DNA from: Smittia aterrima
Taxonomy: Eukaryota > Arthropoda > Insecta > Diptera > Chironomidae
Direction: 5' to 3'
Length of the DNA stretch: 64,000 nt
Assembly: GCA_033063855.1 (NCBI GenBank)
Contig: CP093830.1
Span: 5,580,854 to 5,644,853, forward strand
Position numbers and translations under genes: made by a program
The notes under the pieces: generated by a model
What the model saw: the letters and a program-made list of their open reading frames with translations, nothing else
The model's database searches: none
Told to the model about the DNA's origin: nothing
Shown here: positions 38,101 to 49,513 of the stretch, piece after piece
Numbering within the stretch: the stretch's first letter is position 1
Layout of the letters: every line of letters starts with the position of its first letter

Positions 38101-39601
38101 TTTCAATTCAAATATTTTACTGGAACAAGTGCTGCAGCGAAACGATTGTTGATTTAGTTATTTAGACTGAAGCGAAATAAAACTTTTTTCCTCGAAAACT
38201 GAAATATTTTGCATCCGCGATCCGAGTGCAAATAAAACATTTCGTTACCTGTTAGCATTGAATTGAAAATAACTGCAGGGAAGTAATGATGGAAGTAGAG
38301 AACTCGTCCCATGGCCCAGAAAGGCAAATAATGAAGAACCCAGCCAACAAACAACCAAACGCCTGCATTCATGGATTTCCATTTCGTCGCTAGAGAGAAA
38401 TAAAAGAAAATTATTCGAGTCCATCATCAGAGTCATGAGACGTGACTCGACCGCTCAATCGTCGGAAACATTTAACATGTCTAATGATTGAACGCATGAT
38501 GAATGCGACAAGAAGACGTTGAAGGACATTTCGTCGTCGAAGTTAATAGTTCGAGGATGTTACACGTGCTCTCTCTCTTTATGGTCGTCGCGTCTTTGAT
38601 CGAAATGACTTTGTTTCCTTTGGGAAATTTTATCCGAACGCAACTCATAAAATCCACCTTTGTCCTCGACGCGATTATGTCTCTACTTACTTTTGGCCTC
38701 GTCACTCTCGTCAACATCGTAACCACGTTGCTGCTTTATGGCCGCTATCAAGTACGTCAGTAAAAATATCGCCAGGAAAAGCAGATTGCTCCACCAAACA
38801 ATTGGATTGCCGAGCAAGTAGATGCGAAAGTTGCCTCCCGAGAAGAATTGGCCCTGAACGAGAAGAATGGCATGAGAGAATGATAAAAGCAAGGCAGAGA
38901 TTTCAGTAATAAAAACTCATAAAACTGATGCGAACATAAAAGACAGAGAAAGGATTCATTCATGAAGTTTATGGTGGAGCAAGTCGCGGTGCATTTCCCA
39001 TCATTAAATGAAAGTTCTGCGAGAAAGAAAAGAGTTTTCATGCGAAAAACTTGTTGACATCGTTTTCAACGATGAGAAAACATTTTTTTGTTTTTCTTTT
39101 TTTTTCACAAAAGCTTTTAATGGAAGTCTTTAGTTCTCTTGAGTTTCACTGTATCAATTGAACTTTCTCGACTCTTAAAAGGATCAGAGATGAATTCTAG
39201 AAGTTCTCACCTTATAGTTGATTGGCCATTGCCACGGCCTGCTGGTGATTTCTCCTTCTTTTGGCTTCAAACCAGCGTTTCCCTGCAACATCACCGCATG
39301 TGACTCGAAGAACCGAGCAAAAAAGCTCGGAGCGTAGACGTGGAAACTCACATTTGGCACTGAAAGTCAAAGAAGAATGAAATGGAATGAGATTTTCCGT
39401 TTTCCCTCGAAACATTCGTTCTGTTCTTTATGTGCGGGAAGGGGAAGCAAAGGTGAGCGAAATTAATGGATTTTCCTTGTTTTCCTTTCCTCGAATAGTT
39501 TTTCAATCGTTCGAACAAAAAGAAAATCTCATTATTTACTCAGACAAGATGTTCCAATTTCATTCAGCAACTTGCACGAAGGAAAACAAATTGAAAGTGC
39601 A
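35200..39601. repeat. inverted duplication block d2, right copy
   Basis: This block matches 11,376-15,820 in reverse complement. It includes POMT2 exons 7-10 and about 2.2 kb of DNA downstream of that gene. Here the sequence continues without a break into POMT2 exons 6-1, so this is the intact and presumably original copy. Confidence 0.88.
36902..36968 (+). CDS. possible terminal exon of an unknown gene (right copy)
   Basis: This is the second copy of the 21-codon frame behind a CTTGTTTTCAG acceptor, convergent with POMT2. It differs from the left copy by one synonymous base. No upstream exons were found between 33,966 and 36,900, so the call is weak. Confidence 0.22.
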
Positions 39602-41768
39602 GAACTAAACTTTTTAAGCGATGAAAGAGTTTTTTTTTAAGGAAAAGTTCTCGAAAAACTTTCAAAGGAAGAGACAGAAGCAGATGCAAGATAATCAAGA
39701 AACGTCGGAAGACTTTGAAGGTGTTTTAATGATGCAACTCGAAAAGAGAAAAAAGAGCTCGCTAGAGTTTTAATAGCATGTCAACCTAAACTTGATTAGC
39801 ATGAATTTTGCGACGGCAAAGTTTGAAGATTCGAAACTTTTGAGTGCTAAGGATAAAGTTTCTCTACAATTTATCATTTTACGAATTTTACTTCCGAAAA
39901 AAATTCAATTCAGTCTGCGACATCTGCGAGTAAACATTTTCCAACTTTCTCATAAGATTTCATCTTTGCTAAGCGACAATTAAATTTCATTCTCGACACA
40001 AACACTTTGGTACTCACGAAGTTCAAAATAATTATCTTCAACGTTCCAGAGTGCATTCTTGTCTCTCAAGTTTGGATTGCACGAAACTTCTTGCTGCTCG
40101 AATCCCCATTTTGGCAGCTGTTTGCCTGACGATGTCAAAGCGCAATGTTGAAAGTAGTGAATCAACTTAAACTTGCTGCTAACTGTTTGAATAGCGTCTC
40201 CTTCCCTTCCGTTCGCGATGAGAACTTTGAAGATATCATTTGCATCTCCGGTTCCGTTCTGTTGAATTTAAAATAAATTGAATAACTCCAGATTTTTATT
40301 TGAAAGACTCACCTCGCCGTAACCAGTCACTTGAAAATGTTTCACAGTGATGGGAGCTTTCTCGTTATGCGAGTGAACATTTCTTCTTGTTTGAAGATGC
40401 TCGAGTCTAACTAAATCTCCGTTTCTCACAATCGTAACGTTGTTTTTCCCGAGAGACTCCCGGTCATATGGTTTGATTAACCATCGGTTGTTGTCGTCCT
40501 TGTGAGTGTATGTCGTAATCTGTTGCTGACGTGATCCAACTCCTTTCGGATAAAGATGGAAGTGAGAGTGGAGATATCCCCCGCCAGTTTTATGATTCTT
40601 CAATGTAATTATGGAACCGTAAGCTACTTCACGTGGCATGCTCGCGTTGTACAGTGAATTTCCGATTAATCGACTTTGAAATCCCGAACTATAAAATCCA
40701 TCTCCATTGCCACTCTTGTTCAAAACACTTAAGTGAATATAAAAGAACAGAACGTAGAGACAAATTGGCCAGAGAATAAGCGCAACTGCTCGAGCGAAGA
40801 GTTGCTTCACAGAATACAAAATCGGTTTCGTTAAATCGCCAAGAACGTTCCATAAATCGCTAATCGTTTGGAATCCAACGAGAAGTACAACGAATAGACC
40901 AACAAACTTCACACTTATCGTGCACGCTATCATCGTCCCGGTAAACATCAACCAGAGCCACCACTTTCTTGTGAAACTTAAACTGCTTTGAGTAAACTTT
41001 GAAACTTTCACCATTCCCATCAGACTCGCTGTCATGAAGAATAGCAGAGGCGGGTCGAGGAGAATATATTGATTAAGTGTTATCATTCCGACGTCTGAAA
41101 GAAAATTAATTAAAGTTTTCAACTTTTTCCATTATTTCTGAGTTCATACCGAAGATGATGTAAGCAGCGGATATGACAGCGGCTTCAACTGAATTTGTTA
41201 AGTCGTTGACAGTTTCAAAAGCCATCGGAACAATTGCAGCTCCCAAAGCTGTGCAGAACTATAAAAGAGTAAAAATTATTTAAAGCTAAAGACTTTTTAA
41301 AGTTTTCAACTCACAATTCTCATTCCTTCATAGTTTGTTCCATTATATTTGTCAGATGGCTTCTCAAACGGATACTTTCCGTCATATCCTGTGAGTTTAC
41401 CTGACAGCGCAATTAACATTTTCCCCAACGGCGGATGGACGTCAAAGAAAAATGTTCGGTTGATGTACCAACTGCCCATCTTCCTGTTGATTCCTTCTTT
41501 CTTTTAATCAAAGTCACGAGAACGAGATTATCAAAACTTACCCGAAATGTGTCTCATCCCAACTAAAAAGAAATGAAATGTTTTCAATTTGTTAAGTGGA
41601 ACAAAGTTATTTTACTCACCAAACATGATCTGGCTCAGTGACTTTATAAAATCTTGTCGCGACTGTTGTCACTATCACGATAATCAATGCTATCGTGTAC
41701 TTTTGTGTGTTGCCATTAGAATTCTTCTTTGAATTTGTTTTAATTGAAGAATCTTTGGCCAACGTCAT
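37464..41768 (-). CDS. tw: protein O-mannosyltransferase 2 (POMT2, twisted)
   Basis: This is an ER multi-pass enzyme that, with POMT1, transfers mannose from dolichol-phosphate-mannose to Ser/Thr, for example on dystroglycan. Ten exons on the minus strand run 41,768-41,620, 41,562-41,542, 41,483-41,315, 41,258-41,150, 41,094-40,313, 40,258-40,018, 39,359-39,211, 38,853-38,691, 38,389-38,249 and 37,654-37,464. All phases fit, giving 704 residues. The catalytic acidic motif CWDETHFGK is at residues 50-58, partly encoded by a 21-base microexon. VHPPLGK and QYILLDP follow, then a MIR domain at about 300-490 (YGSIITLKN, YLHSHFHLYPKG, RQQQITTY). The C-terminal helices contain MGRVLYFHHYFPA, and the end GLRWLETWEF matches POMT2 rather than POMT1. 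Exons 7-10 are duplicated in inverted orientation at 11,617-13,521. Confidence 0.96.
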
Positions 41769-42147
41769 CTTGTTCTTGCATTGAAGTCTTTACTGATTCC
41801 CGTTCTTTGCTTTCCAGATGTTAAATTTACATTCATTGGAATGTTTGAATTTATATTTGACGTTAAATTTTACTTTGAAATTTATTTCTTTAAAATTACG
41901 AAAGATCAATAAAACTGAATAAACTTCAAATGATTTTCACGGACAAAAAAAAATTGAGGAGTTTAATTTGCATAACTTGTCAATGTTGCATTTGATTTTC
42001 AAGGGTGTCCATGGTCAAAGAGAAAAACATTTTTATTGTTTGAGGAAATTGAAATATTTTATTGAAGATGATTTGAGGTAAAATATGAAAATAAAAAATC
42101 CAGTTTGTGACAAATCTTAGCTTAATCTGAACATCCAACTACCAAAA

Positions 42148-42441
42148 CTAATTAACTTTCGAAATATCTTTTGCATTTTCTTTACTTATTCCATTGAACA
42201 ATGCTTTCCCGTTCAAGGTCTTCTGGCTCTGTTGATGAAATTGAAAATTTAGAAACTAGGTAGTTCTTAGCTCCCGGCAGATCACGTCATGAAATAATCT
42301 TCTTACTTCGAGTTGATTTTTCTTGCTGCCTAAGACTTTTTCGTGCAAGACGTATGTGAACAACATGAGAAAAACTCCGATTATCGTTGTGAGTAAAAGC
42401 GAAAACGCTTCCGAGTTGTCGTCGATTCCCAAAAATTTCAT
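42148..42441 (-). CDS. small single-pass membrane protein, unknown
   Basis: A two-exon frame, 42,441-42,307 and 42,228-42,148, is joined by a 78-base intron (GTAAGA donor, CATCAACAG acceptor, phase 0). It gives 71 residues. One hydrophobic segment lies at about residues 13-33 (SLLLTTIIGVFLMLFTYVL), followed by a basic-polar tail ending KVN. A good acceptor (TTGTTTCAG) eight bases upstream of the ATG suggests a spliced 5' UTR. The gene is upstream of POMT2 on the same strand, with about 380 bases between them. I do not recognise the family. The splice signals and the membrane segment are the support. Confidence 0.6.
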
Positions 42442-44010
42442 CTTTTCGTCTGAAACAAGAAAAAGATTAATCGAAGTTACAAATCGTTTTTTGAAAAACC
42501 AAAATTAGCTTAAGATCTTGGAGATTCTTCGGACAAGGTTGAACAACAAATTTTCTATGGTTTTTTCAAAATATTGCAAGATTTATCGTCACGAAAGCCT
42601 TAGCGTCATTATTAAGAATAACCGGCTTAAGCCTACGATCCGTTGCATTTAAACTGTTAAGAGTCTCTCAAGCGATAAACTCGTATCATCTTCTCAACCT
42701 TGAACATTTCAAGTTTAAAAACTTTGCACATGGAAAGCGAGTGATAATGAAAATATTCGGATGTCGCTAATCATTTCGATACAGATCTGTCAATGATTTG
42801 TCGATACATTCCACCTGCTCGAAGATGAGTTTGTCTGTCCTAACCGGTTTCATGCGAAGAAGGAAATATCCGGAATTTTAAAATGTAAAAGTTGTGATGA
42901 TATCGTTTGTGGCGATTTTTGTCGCGTAACGCTCGAAAGTTTTTTTTTAAAGACCTTGAAATTGATGCTCGCTGATCTTCATCGAGATAAAAACCTGAAT
43001 TTACTAAATTCCCAATTATCGTAATCAATCAAATATTTTAGTAGATAATGCCGCGCCTCAAAAATCGAGGACTCTTTTTAAAGATCGAGGACCTTACGTG
43101 TTGCAATAAAATTATTTCTTTAGAGCTTCCAAGGCGAGATGTAAAATAAATTGTTTTGTTAAATGTGAAAACAATTTCAATACTCGTGTAATTGCACTTA
43201 GAGGGTCAGAGATGTAAAGTCGAACCAACGTTCGGTAATATAAAAGTTTCATCATCTTCGATCACATAGCGAGTCTTGTAATAACAAAAATGAATCAACT
43301 CATTGAACGGATAATTGAGAAAAGTGTTCATAACAAAACTCGCGAGTAACAATTAATGTTTTCAGCCTAAACAATTTTTTTTACCTTTTTCTTTATTCCC
43401 TTTAACTTTTCTCTAAAATATTTTGTGTGTTGCGACTTTGAACGTGAAACTACAACTGATCGGCTGAGTTGGAAATATTGTTAAAGAGATTTTTTCGGAA
43501 AAAAAAACTTGAATCGCTGTGAACCTGAACAGACCGCGGCGGTTACCATTGAAATTAATGTTAGTGAAATATACGTTGACGCAAAAATTCTAACAGTCAA
43601 GTGCGAAGTAATTTATTGCGAATACGCGCCTACATTTTAAATGCAGTCGATTAAATCAAGACCATAAGACAAAGCTTCGTGATTATTCGTTTTTCACTTC
43701 CTAATTTATTAAGAATATTCTTTGTTTCTATTATCTCCTTTACGGTGCACCACGTTGTAGGACAACAACAAATTACTTTGTCTGGAAAGATACTGACTCA
43801 TTTTCAATTCAGTCTGCGGCGAAAACAGGTTAAAGCAAAAGCTTCCGAAGTTTGAAAATCAAAAGCTTTCGAAATAATTTAACGTTCACTTGAGATTTGA
43901 AAATTTCCGTGAATTTCCATTGGAAAGTTGGAAAATTGGAAACTTTTTGTGACAAATACTCGACGAAAAGTAAATAAATTAGAATTCTCATCCAGATGCC
44001 ATCATGAGAT
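42442..44010. other. intergenic region
   Basis: This 1.57 kb separates the small membrane protein gene (-) and beta4GalT7 (+), which are divergent, so it should hold both promoters. A TATAAAA occurs near 43,240. Two short upstream ATGs at 43,996 and 44,004 precede the galactosyltransferase start and terminate quickly. No gene is recognised. Confidence 0.5.
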
Positions 44011-45020
44011 ATGTCACCGTTCAAATCAACAGCAATGAAGTTTCTTAGCGTCTGCATCATCATTTCTTTCATCTTTATGTGCGTCATCAATGTTTTTCCA
44101 ATTTCTTTAGGTGAGAAATAAATTTTCTTGTTTGTGAAATTCAATTGACTTCAATTTATCATTTTGTAGATTCCTGTAACTGCGAGAACTTCATCGAGAG
44201 CCATAAATCAATTCACAATGATGTTGTCAACAAGAAATATTACGACAGTGTCATCAACTCAAGCTCAAAGAAGAAGAAACTTGCTGTGATTGTTCCTTTT
44301 CGTGATCGATTTGACGAAATGCTTCAGTTCGTCCCTCACATGAATAGATTTCTAAATGATCAGCAAATTCCACATCATATTTTCATAGTGAATCAAGCAG
44401 ATCGTTATCGATTCAATCGAGCTTCCCTTATCAATGTGGGATATTTATTTTCTAAAGACAACTTTGACTACATTGCGATGCACGACGTTGACTTACTTCC
44501 GCTGAACAAGGATTTGAAATACGATTATCCATCTGAAGGTCCATTTCATGTCGCGGCGCCAGGACTCCATCCAAAGTATAATTATCCCAAATTCATTGGC
44601 GGAATCCTTTTGCTAAAGAACGAAGATTTCGAACTCGTTAATGGATTGTCAAACAAGTACTGGGGATGGGGCTTAGAAGATGATGAGTTCTATGTTCGCC
44701 TAATGGATGCTAACATGAAAGTTCATCGACCCATCAACATCTCCACTGGACGAAGTGATACTTTTAGCCATATTCACGATCATAATCATAGACGACGAGA
44801 TCATGCTAAATGTTTTAATCAAAAGGAAGAAACAAGAAGGCGAGATACTAAAACTGGACTTGACACGATTAAATACAACATCAGTGATCGTAAAGAAATG
44901 TCGATTGATGGCATAAAGTTTACTGTTCTTAATGTTAAGCTTGAATGTGACAAGACTTTTACTCCTTGGTGCGAGTGTAACGATCCAGCGAAGGAAGCTG
45001 CGAAAGTCAAGAAGTTGTAA
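44011..45020 (+). CDS. beta4GalT7: xylosylprotein beta-1,4-galactosyltransferase 7
   Basis: This is the Golgi type II enzyme that adds the first galactose to xylose in the glycosaminoglycan-protein linker, and so is needed for heparan and chondroitin sulfate. Exon 1 is 44,011-44,110 and exon 2 is 44,170-45,020, giving 316 residues, close to the usual fly length. A short cytoplasmic tail is followed by a signal anchor at about residues 12-29. Motifs are VPFRDR at about 76-80, the metal-binding DVD at 139-141 in HDVDLLPLN, and the acceptor-binding WGWGLEDDEF at 198-207. The start was chosen because the two upstream ATGs are followed by early stops and only this one reads through the splice junction. 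AATAAA at 45,023-45,028 lies immediately after the stop. Confidence 0.96.
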
Positions 45021-45028
45021 AAAATAAA

Positions 45029-46064
45029 AGAAATCTCAGTTTCTAGTTTCAACAAAACTCTTTTTATTCAACCATTAAAATGTCTTTTCGTCGCTACACA
45101 AAAATCTAAAATTTAGGAGAGCAGTCAACAAAACTTAAACCACGGGAAAAAGCCAAAAGAAAATATTTTTGATTAAATCAAAAGTGTTTTTATTTCAAAT
45201 GTAACAAAAGAGATTTTTTGAATCTAGCGAATAAATAAATGGAATTGAATTTTACAACAGCAGGCACCAAATCATTCACTGAATCCTCGTAACGTTTCTA
45301 ACGCTCATGCTTCGCTCGCTTTGATTTTCTCAACTTTGCCTAGAAATCAAAAGGAAGGAAAAAGAAAATGAAAATGTTTTGGTAAAAAAAGGAAAAAGCT
45401 TTTTAAAAAGAAAATCGTAAAGTTATGAAATGAGACAGAAAGTTTAGTGAGTCATTGCGCTATTTAAAGGAATACGGAAAGCGATGACGATTTCATGCTT
45501 GGCGCCATCAAAGACCGTGGTGTATGTGCGTGTGATTGAGTGAGAAAATGCTTTTCTATCCGAGGCAATTTCATTGTGTAGTGCAATTGACATTGATTCG
45601 TGTTCATCGTCATGGCAATCGCTCATCGTATCGGAAAGTTTTATCGAAACTATTACCTCACGTATGCTATCAAAGGACCTTGAAATCAACGGCGTTTTCT
45701 CACTCGTTGACTCTTACTAAAGAGACATGCAAACGTTAATGAAAATATGAAGTTCATTGAATAACGGAAGACTCTTCTTTTTGTAATAGGAGAGAAGAAT
45801 AACGAGAAAGGGGAAGGAGAAGGTGATTAAAATTTAATACTTCACATCATCGCATGTGTCAACATCGATTATCACTAATTTGAACGATTAATAGTCTTGT
45901 TCGTGTTGCCCTAAATGTATTATCATCCTTCAATGAAGTCAAATGATTCCGAGAATAACTCCACAAAATTTTAGAAAGTTCCACTTTGGAATTATTATTT
46001 ACTCTTTCGACTTCGCGAAGAGATTCAAAAATTGCAGCTTCTTTGGCACCAAAAGGAAATTATC
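45029..46064. other. intergenic region between beta4GalT7 and Nmnat, possible alternative Nmnat 3' exon
   Basis: This is convergent intergenic DNA. On the minus strand a strong acceptor (TTTTGATTTCTAG) precedes position 45,339. In one frame this would read KVEKIKASEA then stop. Joined to the phase of Nmnat exon 2 it would add only TQS and stop. Fly Nmnat has alternative 3' exons, so this may be one, but nothing proves it is used. No other gene was seen. Confidence 0.3.
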
Positions 46065-47610
46065 TTAAACGACATATTCTTTGTCTGATATCACACGAAT
46101 TCCATGTTCCGTGAACACAAACTTGATCATTTCATTGTAAGTCTTTGGGCTGAACCGTCCATGAGATTTTTGTGAAGGAGCTGTCAACGATTGTTCGGAA
46201 TCGCTTTGCTCGTCATCGTCGGTTCTTTGTGCAAATAAACTGTCCAATTGTGCTGGTGATGTTGGCGATGGCGTTAATGCATTATCATTCGTGCCAAAGT
46301 CATCGTCTGGTGTACTTGTGCAAGGATCATCTCCACCCACCTTGTCGTCTCTCTCTGGATGAATCTGTACAGCTGTTCCTGGTCTCGTCAAACGAAGACT
46401 TGTTCCTTCAGTTGATGCACAACAAAATACTTTTTGTAAAGAGTTCGCGCTTGTGATGTAATCGACACTGAGAGTAGATTTCAAAGGCGGCGGAGGCGGC
46501 GGCAAATCAGTCTCGTCCATGCTCTCGTAATCATCGGGTAAAGGACTTTCATTCTTCTCGTTCCGAATTTTAACGTAGCTGTCGTTGAAAGTAGAGCTTT
46601 CGCTTTCTGGTGAGATTGGTGTCAAGATGATCGTGCTCACGGGATTTGTGATTGACGGCGGCACGATGTACTTACTATTCCGTGTTCAGACATGCGATAG
46701 AAATTTCGAATTACGCACAATTCTTTTTTTTTGTTTTCCACTTAAATGATCAATGAACGGGAAAAGAAAGCAAAGTCTTAGTCAAGGTTTACTCACGTTT
46801 CAAAGTTGTTCCGATAAAGTTGGTGCTTATTTATGTAATCGATCACAGAATCGTCGAGTAAATATTTGACTGAGAGTCCTCGAGAGATGAAACGACGAGC
46901 AAGTGTTGACGACACATCATTTGCAACCCAATTCGTTACAATCGTTATGTTGGCGCTGTACTTGCTGAGCAAATCTGATTCGAATATAAACTTCTCAGGG
47001 TTGGTTCCGCTTCGAGTGATAACAACAAGTCCATGCTGCCCAATTATCGCTTCAAGCTTTCAAAAAGTTGAAATTATCATTCAAATAAATAAAGTTTTTC
47101 AATTTCACTTACATCATCTGGGTCCCATAGTCCTGGTGTTGCGAACGACTCAAGTAAGTCAGCTCCGCAAAGCAACTTGATTCTTATCGGTCCTTTCAGA
47201 TGTTTGACATCTTCCGGCAACCAGCTGGGCAAATTATTCATATTTACTCCATTCAAATCAGACATTAAGGAGTTTAAGTAGTTTTGGTGATATTGAAGCG
47301 TATTGCGAGTTCGAGTCCATGAATCTTGTTGACATTCCCATTCAGAAGTTCTAATCCATGATGACGTTTCGAGTGCAAGTTTGATCATTGCCAGTCGATG
47401 AGTTTGTGACACGAGTCCTTTCTTTCCATATGAATCATGAACGGGTGAAACGATTCCTCCGATTACACTTGTCCCTCGCTCTGCGAAGTGGTCTTTGGCT
47501 ATTTCAAACATTCTAAAGTGCATTGGAGTACAGGGATTGAATGACCCACACGCAATCAACATAACTTTTGTTGCCATTGCTTTTGTGCTTTGATTTTCAC
47601 AACTTCTCAT
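46065..47610 (-). CDS. Nmnat: nicotinamide mononucleotide adenylyltransferase
   Basis: This enzyme makes NAD from NMN and ATP, and in flies it also acts as a neuronal maintenance factor and chaperone. Three exons lie on the minus strand: 47,610-47,113, 47,056-46,797 and 46,674-46,065, giving 455 residues. The ATP-binding signature GSFNPCTPMH is at residues 22-31, KLLCGADLLESF is near the end of exon 1, and the second signature VSSTLARR is at about 214-221, followed by SVKYLLDDSV. The last exon adds about 200 residues of acidic, Pro- and Ser-rich sequence with a poly-Pro run, beyond the catalytic core. The exon-3 acceptor (GGAATAG) has a weak pyrimidine tract, so that junction is less certain. 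A second Met at residue 12 is an alternative start. Confidence 0.93.
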
Positions 47611-48042
47611 TGAACTTTCTCAAGCTGCACTGACGAAAAACGCGAAAAACTTATTTTTCTTTCATCGAAAGTTTTTTTCTGACTGGAAGTGAGTGAAATG
47701 CGATGAAAATAAACTTCCACGATTTTTGAACTTCCAGTGGAAAAAATTGTCCGTTAAATCAGAAAATCTAAAAATTTGGATTTCTCGTTAATTAAGCAAT
47801 AAAAAAGAAATCTTTTTATATTGTTTACTTGTCCTCAATATGACCTTTAAACCTTACCGAGAAATGACTTTTAAATTATTTTATTTCCCGAGTTATTGAG
47901 GATGCTTAATTGCAATCGTAGCAACCTTTTGTTTCCTTGGCAACTTATTTCAGTTTTTGTTTGTGATCTCAAACTTCGTTTCAATCGTCCTGAAACTTCA
48001 ATTATATTTAATTATTCCTGTGTGACTTTAAAGAGTTTGAAA
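47611..48042. promoter_or_regulatory. divergent promoter region of Nmnat and the lobo-like gene
   Basis: 432 bases separate the two divergently read start codons. The stretch is AT-rich with no clear TATA or initiator that I can assign. Shared control is an inference from the geometry. Confidence 0.35.
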
Positions 48043-48549
48043 ATGTCGAACGTGAAGGAACTATCAAATGTTCTAATCGATACTGTGCTTTTGGGTAATT
48101 TCTCTCGGTTGTTGTTTGAAGATGAAAAGCCAAAACCTCCACCTGAGCCGGTTGAAGTTGAACCTTACGTTCCACCCGAGCCAATAACTTTAGAGAAGAT
48201 CAAAGACTTGAACAGCGAGTTTGGAATAATTTACACTTGTTTCCCTGAAAATCGTGAAAATTCGGAGTTTTCTCATCTTCCCGAGTCATACTTCTCGCTT
48301 AGTCCAAAAGAAAAACTTTTACTGCTGTTCGCGGAAAATTTTCGTCGACAGTTCAAAGAACTTTACCAGTCGCGACGACCACTCGTGCTTGCTGTGGAAA
48401 ATGAATGCCAAGTTCAGAAGTTTGTATCTACAACGATTCGTCCATCGACGCTCGTTGAGTTTCCAAGTTTAATAGACGATTGGCAAGCTTGTGCAAACTT
48501 CATAGCTGATCACATCCTGTTCGAACCTTTGGAGAATCCAACAAAACTG
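48043..48549 (+). CDS. lobo: dynein regulatory complex subunit 7 (CCDC135/lobo), first exon only
   Basis: These 169 codons, from ATG (MSNVKELSN) to a GTGAGT donor, match the N-terminal part of DRC7, a nexin-dynein regulatory complex subunit of motile cilia and sperm flagella. Recognisable family features are SYFSLSPKEKLLLLFAENFR, the VNEC-like ENECQVQKFVSTTIRPS, and the end EPLENPTKL. The next family segment (the transglutaminase-like papain-fold region beginning near GNCFDFA) is not found downstream. The nearest acceptor (TTTAAATAG before 48,620) leads to a stop after two codons. Either the rest lies beyond the window across an intron containing dan, or the gene is truncated. An upstream ATG at 47,896 is in frame, but its extension looks non-coding. 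Confidence 0.75.
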
Positions 48550-49318
48550 GTGAGTGAAAGATTTCTATTTCAATTTTTCATTTCATTTTTATTCTCATCA
48601 TTTCGTCTCATTTAAATAGGAATTTTAAATCACATGAAGTGTCTTGTAATTAAATTAAGCTTTTTTTTTCTCTGAAATATTCCGTGAAAATCTCTCGTGC
48701 ACCGATGACGATTTAAACTAATTATAATAAATTTGAGCCCCATTTTGTGTGATTGGATATAATTCTAATCTCTCAAGTCATCGACGAACGAGAAACTTCA
48801 CGAAATGTAGTTTTTCTATTTCGGAAGAAAATTCGTTAATTTTGGATTCAACTTCATTGAATATTTTTTTCCTTCAATGAATCCGCTCATCGAATTTTCT
48901 TTTTATTTGCTTTTTGTAATAAGTTCGTTTATACAAAAAAAAATCTCAACTCAAATTCTTTTATAATATCTAATCTGGCTGACGAAGATTTTGCGTGAGA
49001 CTTGAGCATTGTTTCTTTTCGAATAACAAACAAAAAAAAAGTATTAAAGAACATAAAAAAGAAAGTCTCGAGTTTCATGTTTGGAGCAGAAAGGAAAAGA
49101 ATTTCTATAAAAAAATTTCAACTACTTATCGATAACTTGGGCATTCTTTCCTCCTAATTGCTATTCATTAATTAATCTTGTCTTTAACGCGCTTCCTTTT
49201 GCTTTCGGAAAGCGATTTAAATTTTTTTTTGGTAAGAAAGATTTTTATTTTAATTTACAAACATTTCATGAAAGAAAGAAAAGAAAATAAAGTTTTAACA
49301 GCGAGTTCCGAGAGTCCT
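48550..49318. other. non-coding stretch downstream of the lobo exon
   Basis: AT-rich DNA with several A/T homopolymers. It would be intron if the lobo homologue continues beyond the window. It probably includes dan 3' UTR on the other strand. No exon was recognised. Confidence 0.45.
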
Positions 49319-49513
49319 TCAGTAAAAATATTCATTATGATCGAAGTTGTAATACATTTCGTCGTCGCCTCCATCTGTTTCACTCTCCTCGTTATTATAC
49401 TGCTCGTTATCATAAAATTCATCAACGAACGCTTGGACCTTCACTGGCGTTGCGAAATCTTCTAACTCATCATGAACCATTGGAATGCAAACTTTACTTT
49501 TCGATGGTTTTCC
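49319..49513 (-). other. in-frame open extension after the dan stop (candidate readthrough)
   Basis: Directly after the dan TAG (49,514-49,516) the same frame stays open for 64 codons to a TGA at 49,319-49,321. The encoded peptide starts GKPSKSKVCIPMVHDELEDF and ends acidic and Tyr-rich (DDEMYYNFDHNEYFY). Its composition looks protein-like rather than random AT-rich DNA. It could be translational readthrough, a variant or sequencing error at the stop, or an alternative splice: GTAAAC and GTAAAT donors overlap the stop, and an AG before GAAGATTTC would preserve frame, though it has a poor pyrimidine tract. Confidence 0.45.

Noticed and set aside
49178..49465. Plus-strand 95-codon hydrophobic open frame opposite the dan extension
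   Set aside because: It is the antisense shadow of the acidic in-frame extension of dan.
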